Shown here piece by piece: positions 34,353 through 41,591 of a DNA stretch of 41,591 nt. The stretch is from assembly GCA_022759145.1 (NCBI GenBank), contig JAEMPV010000032.1:22127-63717 (forward strand), given 5' to 3'. Source of the stretch: Caldisericum sp. (GTDB taxonomy: Bacteria > Caldisericota > Caldisericia > Caldisericales > Caldisericaceae). A model generated the notes under the pieces. It had not been told where the DNA came from. It searched no databases and saw only the letters and a list, made by a program, of their open reading frames with translations. Made by a program: the position numbers and the translations under genes. Within the stretch, counting starts at the first letter, position 1; each line of letters opens with the position of its first letter.

Positions 34353-35331
34353 AAAACTTGTTTCACTTTTTTCAATTCTTTTTCTTTTGGTAGTTTTGTT
34401 TTTTTATTTGTCTAACACATATACTTCTGTTGAGATTTATAGCATGGACACTGTCATTGATATTAAAGTCTGGGGAATAAACAGATTTAAGGCTGTTAAG
34501 GATATTGAATTTGAAATAAACAAGTTGAGCGCTTTATTTGACGATTTTAGTCCAAATTCTGAAGTAACCCTTATAAACAACAATGCAGGCATAAAACCTG
34601 TGAAAGTTTCATATGAAACACTTGATATAATAACAAAGGCAAAAGATATGTATGATAAAACTGATGGAAATTTCAACATAATGATTGCACCAGTTTTAAA
34701 ATTGTGGGGATTTAAAAGTGGAGATTTCAGAGTACCAGAGAAAAGCGAAATCGAAGAGGCCCTTAAATTAACTGACATTAACGACCTTATAATAAGCGGA
34801 GATGAAGTTTTTTTAAAGAAAAAAGGTGAATCAATTGACCTTGGTGGTATTGCTAAAGGTTATGCACTCGACAAAGTAAAAGATATTATTGAAAACGATA
34901 ATGTGACAAAAGCTGTTATTAATATGGGAGGAAATGTTTTTGTTTACAGTAAGAATAATAATGAGATTTTTACAATAGGCATAAAACATCCACGCGAAAA
35001 TGGAATAATTGCAACTGTCAAAGTAAAAAGTGGAACATTTGTTGCAACTTCTGGTGACTATGAGCGTTTTTTTGAATATAAAGGCGTGAGGTACTGCCAT
35101 ATTTTTGACCCAAAAACAGGATTTCCAGCAAATAAGATAGTTTCAGCTACCGCTATAACGAAAACTGGCTATGTGGGCGATGTCCTTTCAACTGCGATGT
35201 TTGTTGAGGGGAAAGACGGCGCTTTTGAGTTAGCGAAAAGATTGAATGCCTCATGTATTATAGTCGATAAAGAATTGAATGTTTTTTATACGGATGATTT
35301 AAAGGGAGTTGTTTCAGTTGAAAACAGGTGA
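34342..35331 (+). CDS. apbE: FAD:protein FMN transferase (ApbE), membrane anchored
   Basis: 329 aa, starting with TTG at 34342 with GGGGAGG nine bases upstream. One hydrophobic segment (about 6-23) anchors or exports it; no lipobox Cys is seen. ApbE transfers FMN from FAD to a Thr of target flavoproteins such as RnfG or NqrC. Landmarks are MDTVIDIKVWG, SIDLGGIAKGYALD, NMGGNVFV and the C-terminal HIFDPKTGFP with downstream metal-binding DVLSTAMFV. No obvious FMN-acceptor protein is in the window. It is the first of an apbE, NusG-II protein, Gx transporter set. Confidence 0.92.
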   Translation: MSNKKLVSLFSILFLLVVLFFYLSNTYTSVEIYSMDTVIDIKVWGINRFKAVKDIEFEINKLSALFDDFSPNSEVTLINNNAGIKPVKVSYETLDIITKAKDMYDKTDGNFNIMIAPVLKLWGFKSGDFRVPEKSEIEEALKLTDINDLIISGDEVFLKKKGESIDLGGIAKGYALDKVKDIIENDNVTKAVINMGGNVFVYSKNNNEIFTIGIKHPRENGIIATVKVKSGTFVATSGDYERFFEYKGVRYCHIFDPKTGFPANKIVSATAITKTGYVGDVLSTAMFVEGKDGAFELAKRLNASCIIVDKELNVFYTDDLKGVVSVENR

Positions 35332-35692
35332 CAAGATAATTTTGATTATCGTAATTTTGTCGCTTTTAGTTGGAATTATAGTAAAAGAAATAGGAATTAG
35401 TAATACCTCTACAAAATTTGTTGTGATCATGGCTGATGGAAAGGTTTATGAGAAAATTCCCCTTATTCCTAATTTAAAACCAAGCACAATAATGGTAAAA
35501 AGTAAAGAAGGTTATTTGTATGTGGAAATAGATAATGGGAAAGTTCATGTTTTAGATTCAACATGTCCTGATAAACTCTGCATTAAGCAGGGTTGGATAT
35601 CAAATGTTGGAGAAACAATAGTCTGTCTTCCAAATAGAATTACAATATCTATTGTAGGAGGAAACGAGAGTGTCGACTCAATTTCATACTAA
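35318..35692 (+). CDS. Membrane-anchored NusG domain II protein
   Basis: 124 aa from a TTG at 35318 with GGGAG nine bases upstream; a TTG at 35309 is too close to that site. One N-terminal membrane helix (about 6-22) is followed by a small beta domain with three cysteines in STCPDKLCIKQG and TIVCLPNR, the signature of stand-alone NusG domain II proteins (PF07009). These are not transcription factors. They are extracytoplasmic proteins found next to ApbE and Gx transporters, with unknown function. It overlaps apbE by 14 bases. Confidence 0.85.
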   Translation: MKTGDKIILIIVILSLLVGIIVKEIGISNTSTKFVVIMADGKVYEKIPLIPNLKPSTIMVKSKEGYLYVEIDNGKVHVLDSTCPDKLCIKQGWISNVGETIVCLPNRITISIVGGNESVDSISY

Positions 35693-36185
35693 TTCACATC
35701 TGAAAAAGATTGTATATTTATCTGTCCTAATTTCCATTGGTGTAGTTCTGAATCTCATAGAGCCACCGCAACTATTTTTGCCTGGTGCAAAACTTGGTCT
35801 TGCAAATCTTTCTACAGTGCTTTCGATTTTACTTTTCAATGGTTTCTACGGGGTTTTGGTTGCACTCTTAAGAACTATTATTGCGCAGATTTTTAGAGGT
35901 CAGTTTATTTGGATTTCCTTTGGCACAAGTTTCTTCGGTGGAGTTTCTGCAGCACTTGTTATGGCAGTAGTCTACCACCTATTTAAGAAAAAGATAAGTA
36001 TTGTAGGAGTTTCTGCACTGGGAGGTATTGTAAATAATATTGCTCAGGTACTTTTTGTGTTTGCAGTTACAAGAAATGCTGTGTTTTTGTATTATCTTTT
36101 CTTTCTTATTCCCATAGGGGGAGTTTCGGGTTTTATTATTGGAATTTTATCTCAGGCTGTATATAATAGGTTGAATAAAGTATGA
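35670..36185 (+). CDS. Gx transporter family membrane protein (heptaprenyl diphosphate synthase component I-like)
   Basis: 171 aa, GTG start at 35670 with AGGAGG eight bases upstream. It has five or six hydrophobic segments. The conserved GVVLNLIEP (near 21-29), LPGAKLGLANLSTVL and ISFGTSFFGG stretches identify the Gx family, which resembles ECF S-components. It is often labelled heptaprenyl diphosphate synthase component I without direct evidence. The conserved neighbourhood with ApbE and NusG-II proteins suggests import or handling of a cofactor or lipid precursor. It overlaps the NusG-II gene by 23 bases and the next gene by 4. Confidence 0.86.
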   Translation: MSTQFHTNSHLKKIVYLSVLISIGVVLNLIEPPQLFLPGAKLGLANLSTVLSILLFNGFYGVLVALLRTIIAQIFRGQFIWISFGTSFFGGVSAALVMAVVYHLFKKKISIVGVSALGGIVNNIAQVLFVFAVTRNAVFLYYLFFLIPIGGVSGFIIGILSQAVYNRLNKV

Positions 36186-36424
36186 AAAAATTTGCTTTTG
36201 GAAGGTTTATCCTTTTTTTGACTGTGGGTCTAATTTTGGGAACTGCACTTGGCATTTTCATTGGAAAAGTATTTCCAGTATTTGATTATGGCTTAAATGT
36301 GGGAATACAAAATTTAAATGTTAATCTTGTTTTTATTGACCTCTCTTTTGGTTTGCAGATTAAGTTGAATGTAGGGTCTGTTATTGGAGTAATTATTTTT
36401 ATCTTGCTTTTTACGCTAACATGA
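36182..36424 (+). CDS. Small membrane protein, DUF4321-like
   Basis: 80 aa with two hydrophobic segments (about 8-28 and 62-79) joined by a short extracytoplasmic loop with a repeated LNVNL/LNVG look. The small size, the GxxxGxxxG helix near the N terminus and the position right before maf match DUF4321 proteins of clostridia and relatives. Function is unknown; cell-envelope involvement is suggested by the maf-mre neighbours. It overlaps the genes on both sides by 4 bases. Confidence 0.75.
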   Translation: MKKFAFGRFILFLTVGLILGTALGIFIGKVFPVFDYGLNVGIQNLNVNLVFIDLSFGLQIKLNVGSVIGVIIFILLFTLT

Positions 36425-36978
36425 AATTTATTCTCGCAAGCGCTTCGCCTCGGCGAATTGAATATCTTAAAAAGTTTGGTTTTGATTTTGAGGTAAAAAA
36501 GGCAAAAGTAGAGGAAATTGTTTTTGAGAACGACCCTGTAAAAACAGTAATTCATAATGCGTATTTAAAAGCCTACTCATTGGGAATTGCTGAGTCTATT
36601 CCCGTAATTGGGATGGATACTGTGGTTGAAATTGATGGAAAAATTTTGGGAAAGCCAAAAACCAAAGATGACAATTATAAAATGATAACGGCTTTATTAG
36701 GTAAAGTTCACAAAGTTATTACTGGTGTTGTTGCTTTAAAAGGTGAATTAAGTATAATTGACTATGTGATTTCTCTTGTTAGATTTCGAAAAGATGTTGA
36801 TATTGGAATTGTAAAGGCTTATATTGAAACAGGAGAAGGGCTTGATAAGGCAGGTGGATATGCAATTCAAGGGCTTGGCTCCATTTTTATTGAAGAAGTT
36901 AAAGGACCTGTTGATAATATAATTGGAATTCCAATTTTAAAAGTAAACGAGATATTAAAAATAATGGAAGAGGTGTAA
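36421..36978 (+). CDS. maf: Maf-family nucleoside triphosphate pyrophosphatase
   Basis: 185 aa. The family opens with ILASASPRRIEYLKKFG (4-20). The catalytic MDTVVEIDGKILGKPKTKDD and the C-terminal KAGGYAIQGLG and IIGIP motifs are all present. Maf proteins hydrolyse non-canonical or pyrimidine NTPs and were first linked to septum formation. The gene lies directly before mreB, as in many bacteria, with ATGA overlap to the DUF4321 gene and 1 base to mreB. Confidence 0.94.
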   Translation: MKFILASASPRRIEYLKKFGFDFEVKKAKVEEIVFENDPVKTVIHNAYLKAYSLGIAESIPVIGMDTVVEIDGKILGKPKTKDDNYKMITALLGKVHKVITGVVALKGELSIIDYVISLVRFRKDVDIGIVKAYIETGEGLDKAGGYAIQGLGSIFIEEVKGPVDNIIGIPILKVNEILKIMEEV

Positions 36979-36979
36979 T

Positions 36980-37984
36980 ATGGGACTATTTTCAAAAGAA
37001 CTTGCGATTGACTTAGGAACTGCGAATACTGTTGTGTATGTTAGAGGAAAAGGCGTTGTTTTAAGAGAGCCTACAATTATTGCTCTTGATCATAACAAAA
37101 GAGTAGTTGCCGTAGGAAACGAAGCAAAAGCAATGGCTGGAAGAACGCCTTTTGAGATTGAAGTTAAGAGACCAATAAAAGATGGTGTTATAAATGATTT
37201 CGAAACAACGGAAGCGCTTCTTGATTATTTTATATCCAAAGCGGGTGGAAAACGGGGGATTTTTAGACCAACTGTTTTGATAGGTGTTCCAAGCGGAGTA
37301 ACACCTGTAGAGAAAAAAGCGGTTATAGATGCAGCAATGCATGTTGGTGCAAGGCAAGCCTATGTTATTGCAGAGCCACTTGCTGCAGCAATAGGTTCAG
37401 GACTTCCGATTGAGGAAGCAAGAGGTTCTATGATAGTCGATATTGGAGGCGGAACAACGGAGGTTGCCGTAATTTCCTTAAAGGGAATAGTTGTAGGGAA
37501 ATCAACCCGTATTGCAGGCGACGAGATGAACGAAGCAATAATTAACTATATAAGAAGGCAGTATAGCATTCTCATAGGAGATGTTACTGCCGAGCAGATT
37601 AAGATGAAAATAGGAAGTGCATTTCCTCTGGATAAGGACGAAAAAATGGAGATAAGGGGAAGAGATCTTATTGATGGTCTTCCAAAGTCAATTTCAGTGA
37701 CATCCGAGGAAATTAGAAAAGCGCTTCAGCCTATACTTGAAGAGATACTAAATGTAGTCAAGGCAACCCTTGAAATTACTCCTCCGGAACTTTCATCTGA
37801 CATCATGGATAGAGGTATAATGCTTTCAGGTGGTGGTGCTTTGCTCAAGAATATTGACAAATTTTTGGCTCATAGGACGGGTATCCTATTTACAGTTGCT
37901 GAGGATCCGTTATCATCCGTTGCGCTTGGAGCAGGAAAGGTTATAGAGAATTTCGACTTCTACAAAGATGCAGTCTCCTCGTGA
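36980..37984 (+). CDS. mreB: Rod-shape determining protein MreB
   Basis: 334 aa, an actin-like ATPase. Phosphate 1 motif IDLGTANTVVYVRGKG (10-25), NEAKAMAGRTP, phosphate 2 motif MIVDIGGGTTEVAVISLKG and the C-terminal LSGGGALL are all intact. MreB filaments beneath the membrane organise side-wall peptidoglycan synthesis. GAGGTG precedes the ATG. It overlaps mreC by 17 bases and heads the canonical shape cluster, implying a rod-shaped cell. Confidence 0.97.
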   Translation: MGLFSKELAIDLGTANTVVYVRGKGVVLREPTIIALDHNKRVVAVGNEAKAMAGRTPFEIEVKRPIKDGVINDFETTEALLDYFISKAGGKRGIFRPTVLIGVPSGVTPVEKKAVIDAAMHVGARQAYVIAEPLAAAIGSGLPIEEARGSMIVDIGGGTTEVAVISLKGIVVGKSTRIAGDEMNEAIINYIRRQYSILIGDVTAEQIKMKIGSAFPLDKDEKMEIRGRDLIDGLPKSISVTSEEIRKALQPILEEILNVVKATLEITPPELSSDIMDRGIMLSGGGALLKNIDKFLAHRTGILFTVAEDPLSSVALGAGKVIENFDFYKDAVSS

Positions 37985-38789
37985 AAAGATTGTTTTGTAT
38001 GCAATTACAGCACTTATACTTTTGGTTTTTATTGCAGGTCTTGCAGGTTATGGTATTACCATAAAGTCTGTCTATGAGTTTCTTATTTTAAGACCTGTTT
38101 CTTCCGTTTTAAACTTTATAAACCAAACTTTCACTTCTCTAAATGATTATTTACTTTCCATTAGATATGGAAAAACCCTTATTGCTGAAAACGAAAATCT
38201 TAAAAACTACATTGCTACTCTTGAGAGCAGATTAAAAATGCTTTTAGGAAATTATTATGAGAATGTTGAACTTAAAAACCTACTCGGAATAAAATCGAAA
38301 GTTAAGTTTGAGACTCTTGGATGTAGCGTTACTATGTTCAGTAAAGTGGGAAATTTTATGATAATTGACAAGGGAAAAGATTCTAACCTTAAAGTTGATA
38401 TGCCTGTTGTTTATTCCATTGATGGAAATACACTCTTTCTTGTAGGAAAAATCATTCAAGTGTCGGCAAACTCGTCTAAGGTTACTCTTGAAACAAGTCC
38501 TAACTTTAAAGTTGGAGTCAAAAATGTTGCTCGTGGTGGAATTGATATTGCAGAGGGTAACGGAGAAACTTTGACAGTTAAAAGACCGTTCCCTGGTGTA
38601 AATGATACAATTTCGGACGTTTTTGTAACAGTCGAAGAAAGTGGTATTTTTCCACCAGATATTGTTGTAGGAAAAGTTGTATCAATTAACAAAGTAAGTT
38701 CTGTTGAAAATGAGTTAACGCTTTTTCCAATGATAGATTTTTACACTATAAGGAATGTTTTGGTTGTGACATCTTATGGGAAAAAATAA
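37968..38789 (+). CDS. mreC: Rod-shape determining protein MreC
   Basis: 273 aa. One N-terminal membrane helix (about 9-30), a coiled-coil stretch (about 65-90, ENENLKNYIATLESRL) and two beta-barrel domains with the LKVDMPVV and GVNDTISDVFVTV patterns typical of MreC. MreC links cytoplasmic MreB to PBP2 in the periplasmic or extracytoplasmic space. No strong ribosome binding site precedes the ATG, which is embedded in the end of mreB, consistent with coupled translation. Confidence 0.93.
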   Translation: MQSPREKIVLYAITALILLVFIAGLAGYGITIKSVYEFLILRPVSSVLNFINQTFTSLNDYLLSIRYGKTLIAENENLKNYIATLESRLKMLLGNYYENVELKNLLGIKSKVKFETLGCSVTMFSKVGNFMIIDKGKDSNLKVDMPVVYSIDGNTLFLVGKIIQVSANSSKVTLETSPNFKVGVKNVARGGIDIAEGNGETLTVKRPFPGVNDTISDVFVTVEESGIFPPDIVVGKVVSINKVSSVENELTLFPMIDFYTIRNVLVVTSYGKK

Positions 38790-39204
38790 ACTTATTTTTA
38801 CTCTTATTTTTGTGTTCTTTTTTCTTTTTGATGTTGCTACGAATTTTAAAACCAATTTTTTAGTTTCCCTTTCTTTCGTTATTTCTATATTTCTTTTAGA
38901 AGACTCACCAATTTATATACTCTATCTTTTGCTAATTGATGCTTTTTTCAGTAGTTTTATTGGAGTTTTTGCACTCCCCATTACTTTGGGAGTAATTATT
39001 TCTAATCGTGTAGCGTCGCATTTTAAAATTCCTTATTTTTTACAAGTTTTAATAGTAGTTGCCTTACAATTTTTTGTGCTAATTCCAGCAACCAACAATC
39101 CTCAATATGTATTTGAATTTTCTTTTCTTACATATTTGTTTTCATTTGCGTTTTTGATTTTTGTAAAGAAGGTTTTCTATGAACAGGAAAAAATTAGAGT
39201 TTAA
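38776..39204 (+). CDS. mreD: Rod-shape determining protein MreD
   Basis: 142 aa of mostly hydrophobic sequence with about five membrane segments. Sequence conservation in this family is weak, so the call rests on size, topology and its position exactly between mreC and the PBP2 gene. It overlaps mreC by 14 bases and mrdA by 26. MreD is the membrane partner of MreC in the elongasome. Confidence 0.82.
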   Translation: MGKNKLIFTLIFVFFFLFDVATNFKTNFLVSLSFVISIFLLEDSPIYILYLLLIDAFFSSFIGVFALPITLGVIISNRVASHFKIPYFLQVLIVVALQFFVLIPATNNPQYVFEFSFLTYLFSFAFLIFVKKVFYEQEKIRV

Positions 39205-40912
39205 TTTCATACTTTACCTTTTAATATTTATTCTATTTTTTACACTCTTCGGAAGGGCTTACTACTTACAGGTAATAAAAGGTGATTACTATAACGAGTT
39301 ATCTCAATATAGAAGCATTAGGGTTTTAATAACTCAGCCGATGAGAGGAAGAATCCTTGATAGAAATGGTGTTGTTCTTGCTGAGGATATTCCTTCTTAT
39401 AATGTTTCAGTTGTGATGGAAGATGTAAAGAATCCTAAAGAAGAGTTTGCTTTGTTATCCTCTATCATTGGTATGACGGTTAATGAAATAGAAGATAAAA
39501 TTAAAAAAGCAAACTTACCTTCATTTGAAACTGTTTTGATTAAAAGAGATATCTCTACAAAAGAGAGAATTCAAATCGAGGAAGCCCTCGATAGGTTGCC
39601 AGGCATAAATGTTATTACTTCTTATAAGAGATTTTATCCATTTAAAGAAATTGGAGCATGTTTCATAGGTTATGTTGGACCAGTTACGATGGATGATATA
39701 AAAAGCGATCCGTATTACGATATAAATGATAGAATTGGTAAGCAAGGTCTTGAACTGCAATATGAGAAATACCTGAGAGGTATAAAGGGAAAGAAAGAAG
39801 TTCTTGTCGATGCATTTGGAAGAATTGAGTCCGTGCTCTACGAAGAGGAACCAATCGCAGGAGATGACATATACTTAAACATTGATATAAATATTCAAAA
39901 AAATCTTGAAAACATTATAGGTGATAAAACAGGCGTTGCTATAGCAATGAACCCAAAAACTGGCGGAATAATCGCAATGGTATCTCATCCTACATTTGAC
40001 CCTAACTTATTTGTTAACGGTATAAGTGAAAAAGACTATAATTCGCTTTTGGAACAGAATGCCTTAATAAACCGCGCAATACAGTCAAGATATCCACCGG
40101 GTTCAACTTTTAAAAGTCTAACTCTCATAACTGCTTTGGAAAAGGGAATTATTACAAAAGATACTGTTATAGATTGCGGGGCTTATATAACAATTGGTGG
40201 TAGGAATTTCAAAGACTGGGTATATCCAAGGGCGTTTGGGAAACAAACACCATCTGAGGCCCTTGCTAATTCAAGTGATGTCTTTTTCTATAAACTTGGT
40301 CTTATGACTGGTGCTGATAACATAAAAAATATGGGAGACCTTCTAAAAGTACCCGAACTAACAAATGTCGACTTACCCTTTGAGATAAAAGGAATTATCC
40401 CTTCACCTCAGTGGAAAGAAAGTGTTGTAGGCGAACAGTGGTATTTAGGCGATACGGCGAATATGTCCATAGGGCAAGGATTTGTATCATTAACTCCTCT
40501 TGAGGTTGCAACATTTTATCAATTAATTGCAAACAACGGAGTAGGGCTTACCCCACATTTCCTCTCAAAGATTATTTCTCCGAAGGGTGAAGTTATTCTT
40601 GAATATAAGCCGATAGTTCGGGTTGAATATAAATTTAAGCCTGATACATTAAACACAGTGAAAGACGGACTCGAAGGTTTGTCGAATAAGCCTGATATGA
40701 AGATAGTGAGAGTAAATGGTGTTTCGGTTTGTTCAAAAACTGGAAGTGCAGAAGTTGGCGATAAGGAAGGCAATGTGCACCACTGGCTTGTATCTTTTGC
40801 ACCAAGAGAAGATAGTTCTGTATTAGGTCTTTTATTTTTCGAGTATTCAAAGTTTCCTTCGTCTCACTCGCTTGCTCCTCTTATGAGAGACTTGCTTAAA
40901 AATTTTTTTTGA
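39179..40912 (+). CDS. mrdA: Penicillin-binding protein 2 (elongasome transpeptidase)
   Basis: 577 aa. One N-terminal membrane helix (about 10-28) is followed by the dimerisation/pedestal domain with RGRILDRNGVVLAED (about 55-70), then the transpeptidase domain. Its catalytic motifs are STFK (Ser309, Lys312), SSD (365-367, the usual PBP2 form of SxN) and KTG (520-522). It cross-links peptidoglycan during elongation, working with RodA, MreC and MreD. No rodA gene is in the window. It ends 25 bases before minC. Confidence 0.95.
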   Translation: MNRKKLEFNFILYLLIFILFFTLFGRAYYLQVIKGDYYNELSQYRSIRVLITQPMRGRILDRNGVVLAEDIPSYNVSVVMEDVKNPKEEFALLSSIIGMTVNEIEDKIKKANLPSFETVLIKRDISTKERIQIEEALDRLPGINVITSYKRFYPFKEIGACFIGYVGPVTMDDIKSDPYYDINDRIGKQGLELQYEKYLRGIKGKKEVLVDAFGRIESVLYEEEPIAGDDIYLNIDINIQKNLENIIGDKTGVAIAMNPKTGGIIAMVSHPTFDPNLFVNGISEKDYNSLLEQNALINRAIQSRYPPGSTFKSLTLITALEKGIITKDTVIDCGAYITIGGRNFKDWVYPRAFGKQTPSEALANSSDVFFYKLGLMTGADNIKNMGDLLKVPELTNVDLPFEIKGIIPSPQWKESVVGEQWYLGDTANMSIGQGFVSLTPLEVATFYQLIANNGVGLTPHFLSKIISPKGEVILEYKPIVRVEYKFKPDTLNTVKDGLEGLSNKPDMKIVRVNGVSVCSKTGSAEVGDKEGNVHHWLVSFAPREDSSVLGLLFFEYSKFPSSHSLAPLMRDLLKNFF

Positions 40913-40937
40913 GTAAAAATATGTAAGGAGGAAATCT

Positions 40938-41558
40938 ATGAAAGATATTGTAAGTCTTAAGGGAATAAATGGAGATGTGGTTTTAAAAATTGACCCTAAT
41001 GCTCCTTTTACTGAGGTTCTTGATAGAATCAAGTCTCTTATCGAAAGCGAAAGAAATTTCTTTAGCAAAGGCTTCTTATCGATTGATACGCAAGGTCGTG
41101 AGTTGAGCAAGGCTGAAATAAGTGATTTGGAGGGAGTTTTTAATGGAATAAATGTTTCCTTCAGGATTAATGAAGGAGAAAAAGTCTTTGGAAATGTATC
41201 TGAGAAACCGCAAGAAGGTGCTTTTGTTATTGACCATACGGTAAGATCTGGTCAGAAAGTTGAATACGATGGGGATATTATTATTTTGGGTAATGTGAAT
41301 CCCGGTGGAATTGTTAAATCAAAATCGAGTGTTTATGTATTCGGAGTTATTAAAGGAGAGGTTACAGCAGGAAAAAGAGTTGTTTCCCTTGGATTCCAGC
41401 AACAAGCCCTTGTAGTAAATGGGATGGAAATAGATGCAAAAACTCCAGAAAAAAGCAGAAAGCCTTACATAGTCGAGACCGACGGAGACAAAAAGGTTTC
41501 TATAGTTCCTTTGGATGAAAGAGAAGCAAAGCCTGTAAGGAGACGAAGAAATGGGTAG
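40938..41558 (+). CDS. minC: Septum site-determining protein MinC
   Basis: 206 aa. The N-terminal domain (1-95) is divergent, and the C-terminal half is the right-handed beta-helix recognised by VRSGQKVEYDGDIIILGNVN, PGGIVKSKSSVYVFG and IKGEVTAGK. MinC inhibits FtsZ assembly and is carried to the poles by MinD. AAGGAGGAAA precedes the ATG, and the stop overlaps the minD start by 8 bases, confirming the min operon. The C-terminal tail is very basic (RRRRNG). Confidence 0.93.
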   Translation: MKDIVSLKGINGDVVLKIDPNAPFTEVLDRIKSLIESERNFFSKGFLSIDTQGRELSKAEISDLEGVFNGINVSFRINEGEKVFGNVSEKPQEGAFVIDHTVRSGQKVEYDGDIIILGNVNPGGIVKSKSSVYVFGVIKGEVTAGKRVVSLGFQQQALVVNGMEIDAKTPEKSRKPYIVETDGDKKVSIVPLDEREAKPVRRRRNG

Positions 41559-41591
41559 GTCAATTGTTGTAACCGCAGGAAAAGGTGGAGT
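41551..41591 (+). CDS. minD: Septum site-determining ATPase MinD, N-terminal fragment
   Basis: Thirteen codons before the window ends (MGRSIVVTAGKGG, then GT). They match the start of MinD, whose deviant Walker A begins VVTSGKGGVGKT; here Ala replaces the Ser of TSGKGG. It lies immediately after minC with TAAGGAG upstream, which makes the identification firm despite its length. MinD is the membrane-cycling ATPase that activates MinC. Confidence 0.9.
   Translation, partial: MGRSIVVTAGKGG

Noticed and set aside
40271-40279. SSD in PBP2 in place of the transpeptidase SxN motif
   Set aside because: PBP2 proteins commonly have SSD at this position, so the enzyme looks intact.

Overview
The window is AT-rich, gene-dense bacterial DNA with one tRNA and no insertion sequences, phage genes or CRISPR array. 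Almost every gene is a housekeeping or central-metabolism gene. The gene mix suggests a thermophilic, anaerobic, deep-branching bacterium. It includes an NfnAB-type transhydrogenase, a protein disulfide oxidoreductase next to thioredoxin reductase, a DHH-CBS-tRNA nucleotidyltransferase fusion, a cyclic 2,3-diphosphoglycerate synthetase homologue and the AMMECR1/Memo/radical SAM trio. Caldisericum-like bacteria, Dictyoglomus or Thermotogae are candidates. This is inferred from gene content, not from a marker-gene search.

Left block (1-10.4 kb, minus strand): eight overlapping or abutting genes read leftward from a promoter near 10.44 kb. They are Asp23/Gls24, a FakA-like DAK2 kinase, purine nucleoside phosphorylase, pyrimidine nucleoside phosphorylase, the DHH-CBS-CBS-CCA fusion, MoxR ATPase, a DUF58 protein and a membrane transglutaminase-like protein. 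The last three form the familiar MoxR/DUF58/transglutaminase module. The very left edge holds the start of another minus-strand gene with its own consensus promoter. Divergently from 10.5 kb run rpmB (L28, 59 aa) and mtnA. MtnA could use methylthioribose-1-phosphate made by the phosphorylase in the opposite operon.

Middle (11.7-25.5 kb): an unknown 141-aa protein and an alpha/beta hydrolase lie on the minus strand. Back-to-back promoters then drive the hydrolase leftward and tRNA-Ser(CGA) rightward. The tRNA sits 7 bp before a geranylgeranyl-reductase-like flavoprotein, a small membrane protein and two ABC exporter half-transporters whose motifs mark them as an asymmetric heterodimer. A hairpin-rich intercistronic stretch precedes an MFS transporter. 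Convergent to it are AMMECR1 and Memo. Next come an SDH/ClpP-fold protease with a small membrane protein, then a cyclic 2,3-DPG synthetase-like GTPase and ornithine carbamoyltransferase, ending at a strong bidirectional terminator.

Right (25.5-41.6 kb): trxB and a PDO-type thioredoxin form a redox operon on the minus strand, with a palindrome at its start site, followed by rsfS. On the plus strand run two tandem roadblock-fold proteins, metG, tatD, nfnA-nfnB, the AmmeMemoRadiSam radical SAM enzyme, then apbE, a NusG-domain-II protein, a Gx transporter and a DUF4321 protein. The window closes with the cell-shape and division cluster maf-mreB-mreC-mreD-mrdA(PBP2)-minC-minD, minD being cut by the edge. 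Most of these plus-strand genes overlap or are separated by a few bases, so long polycistronic transcripts are likely. There is no gene-free stretch above about 180 bases.
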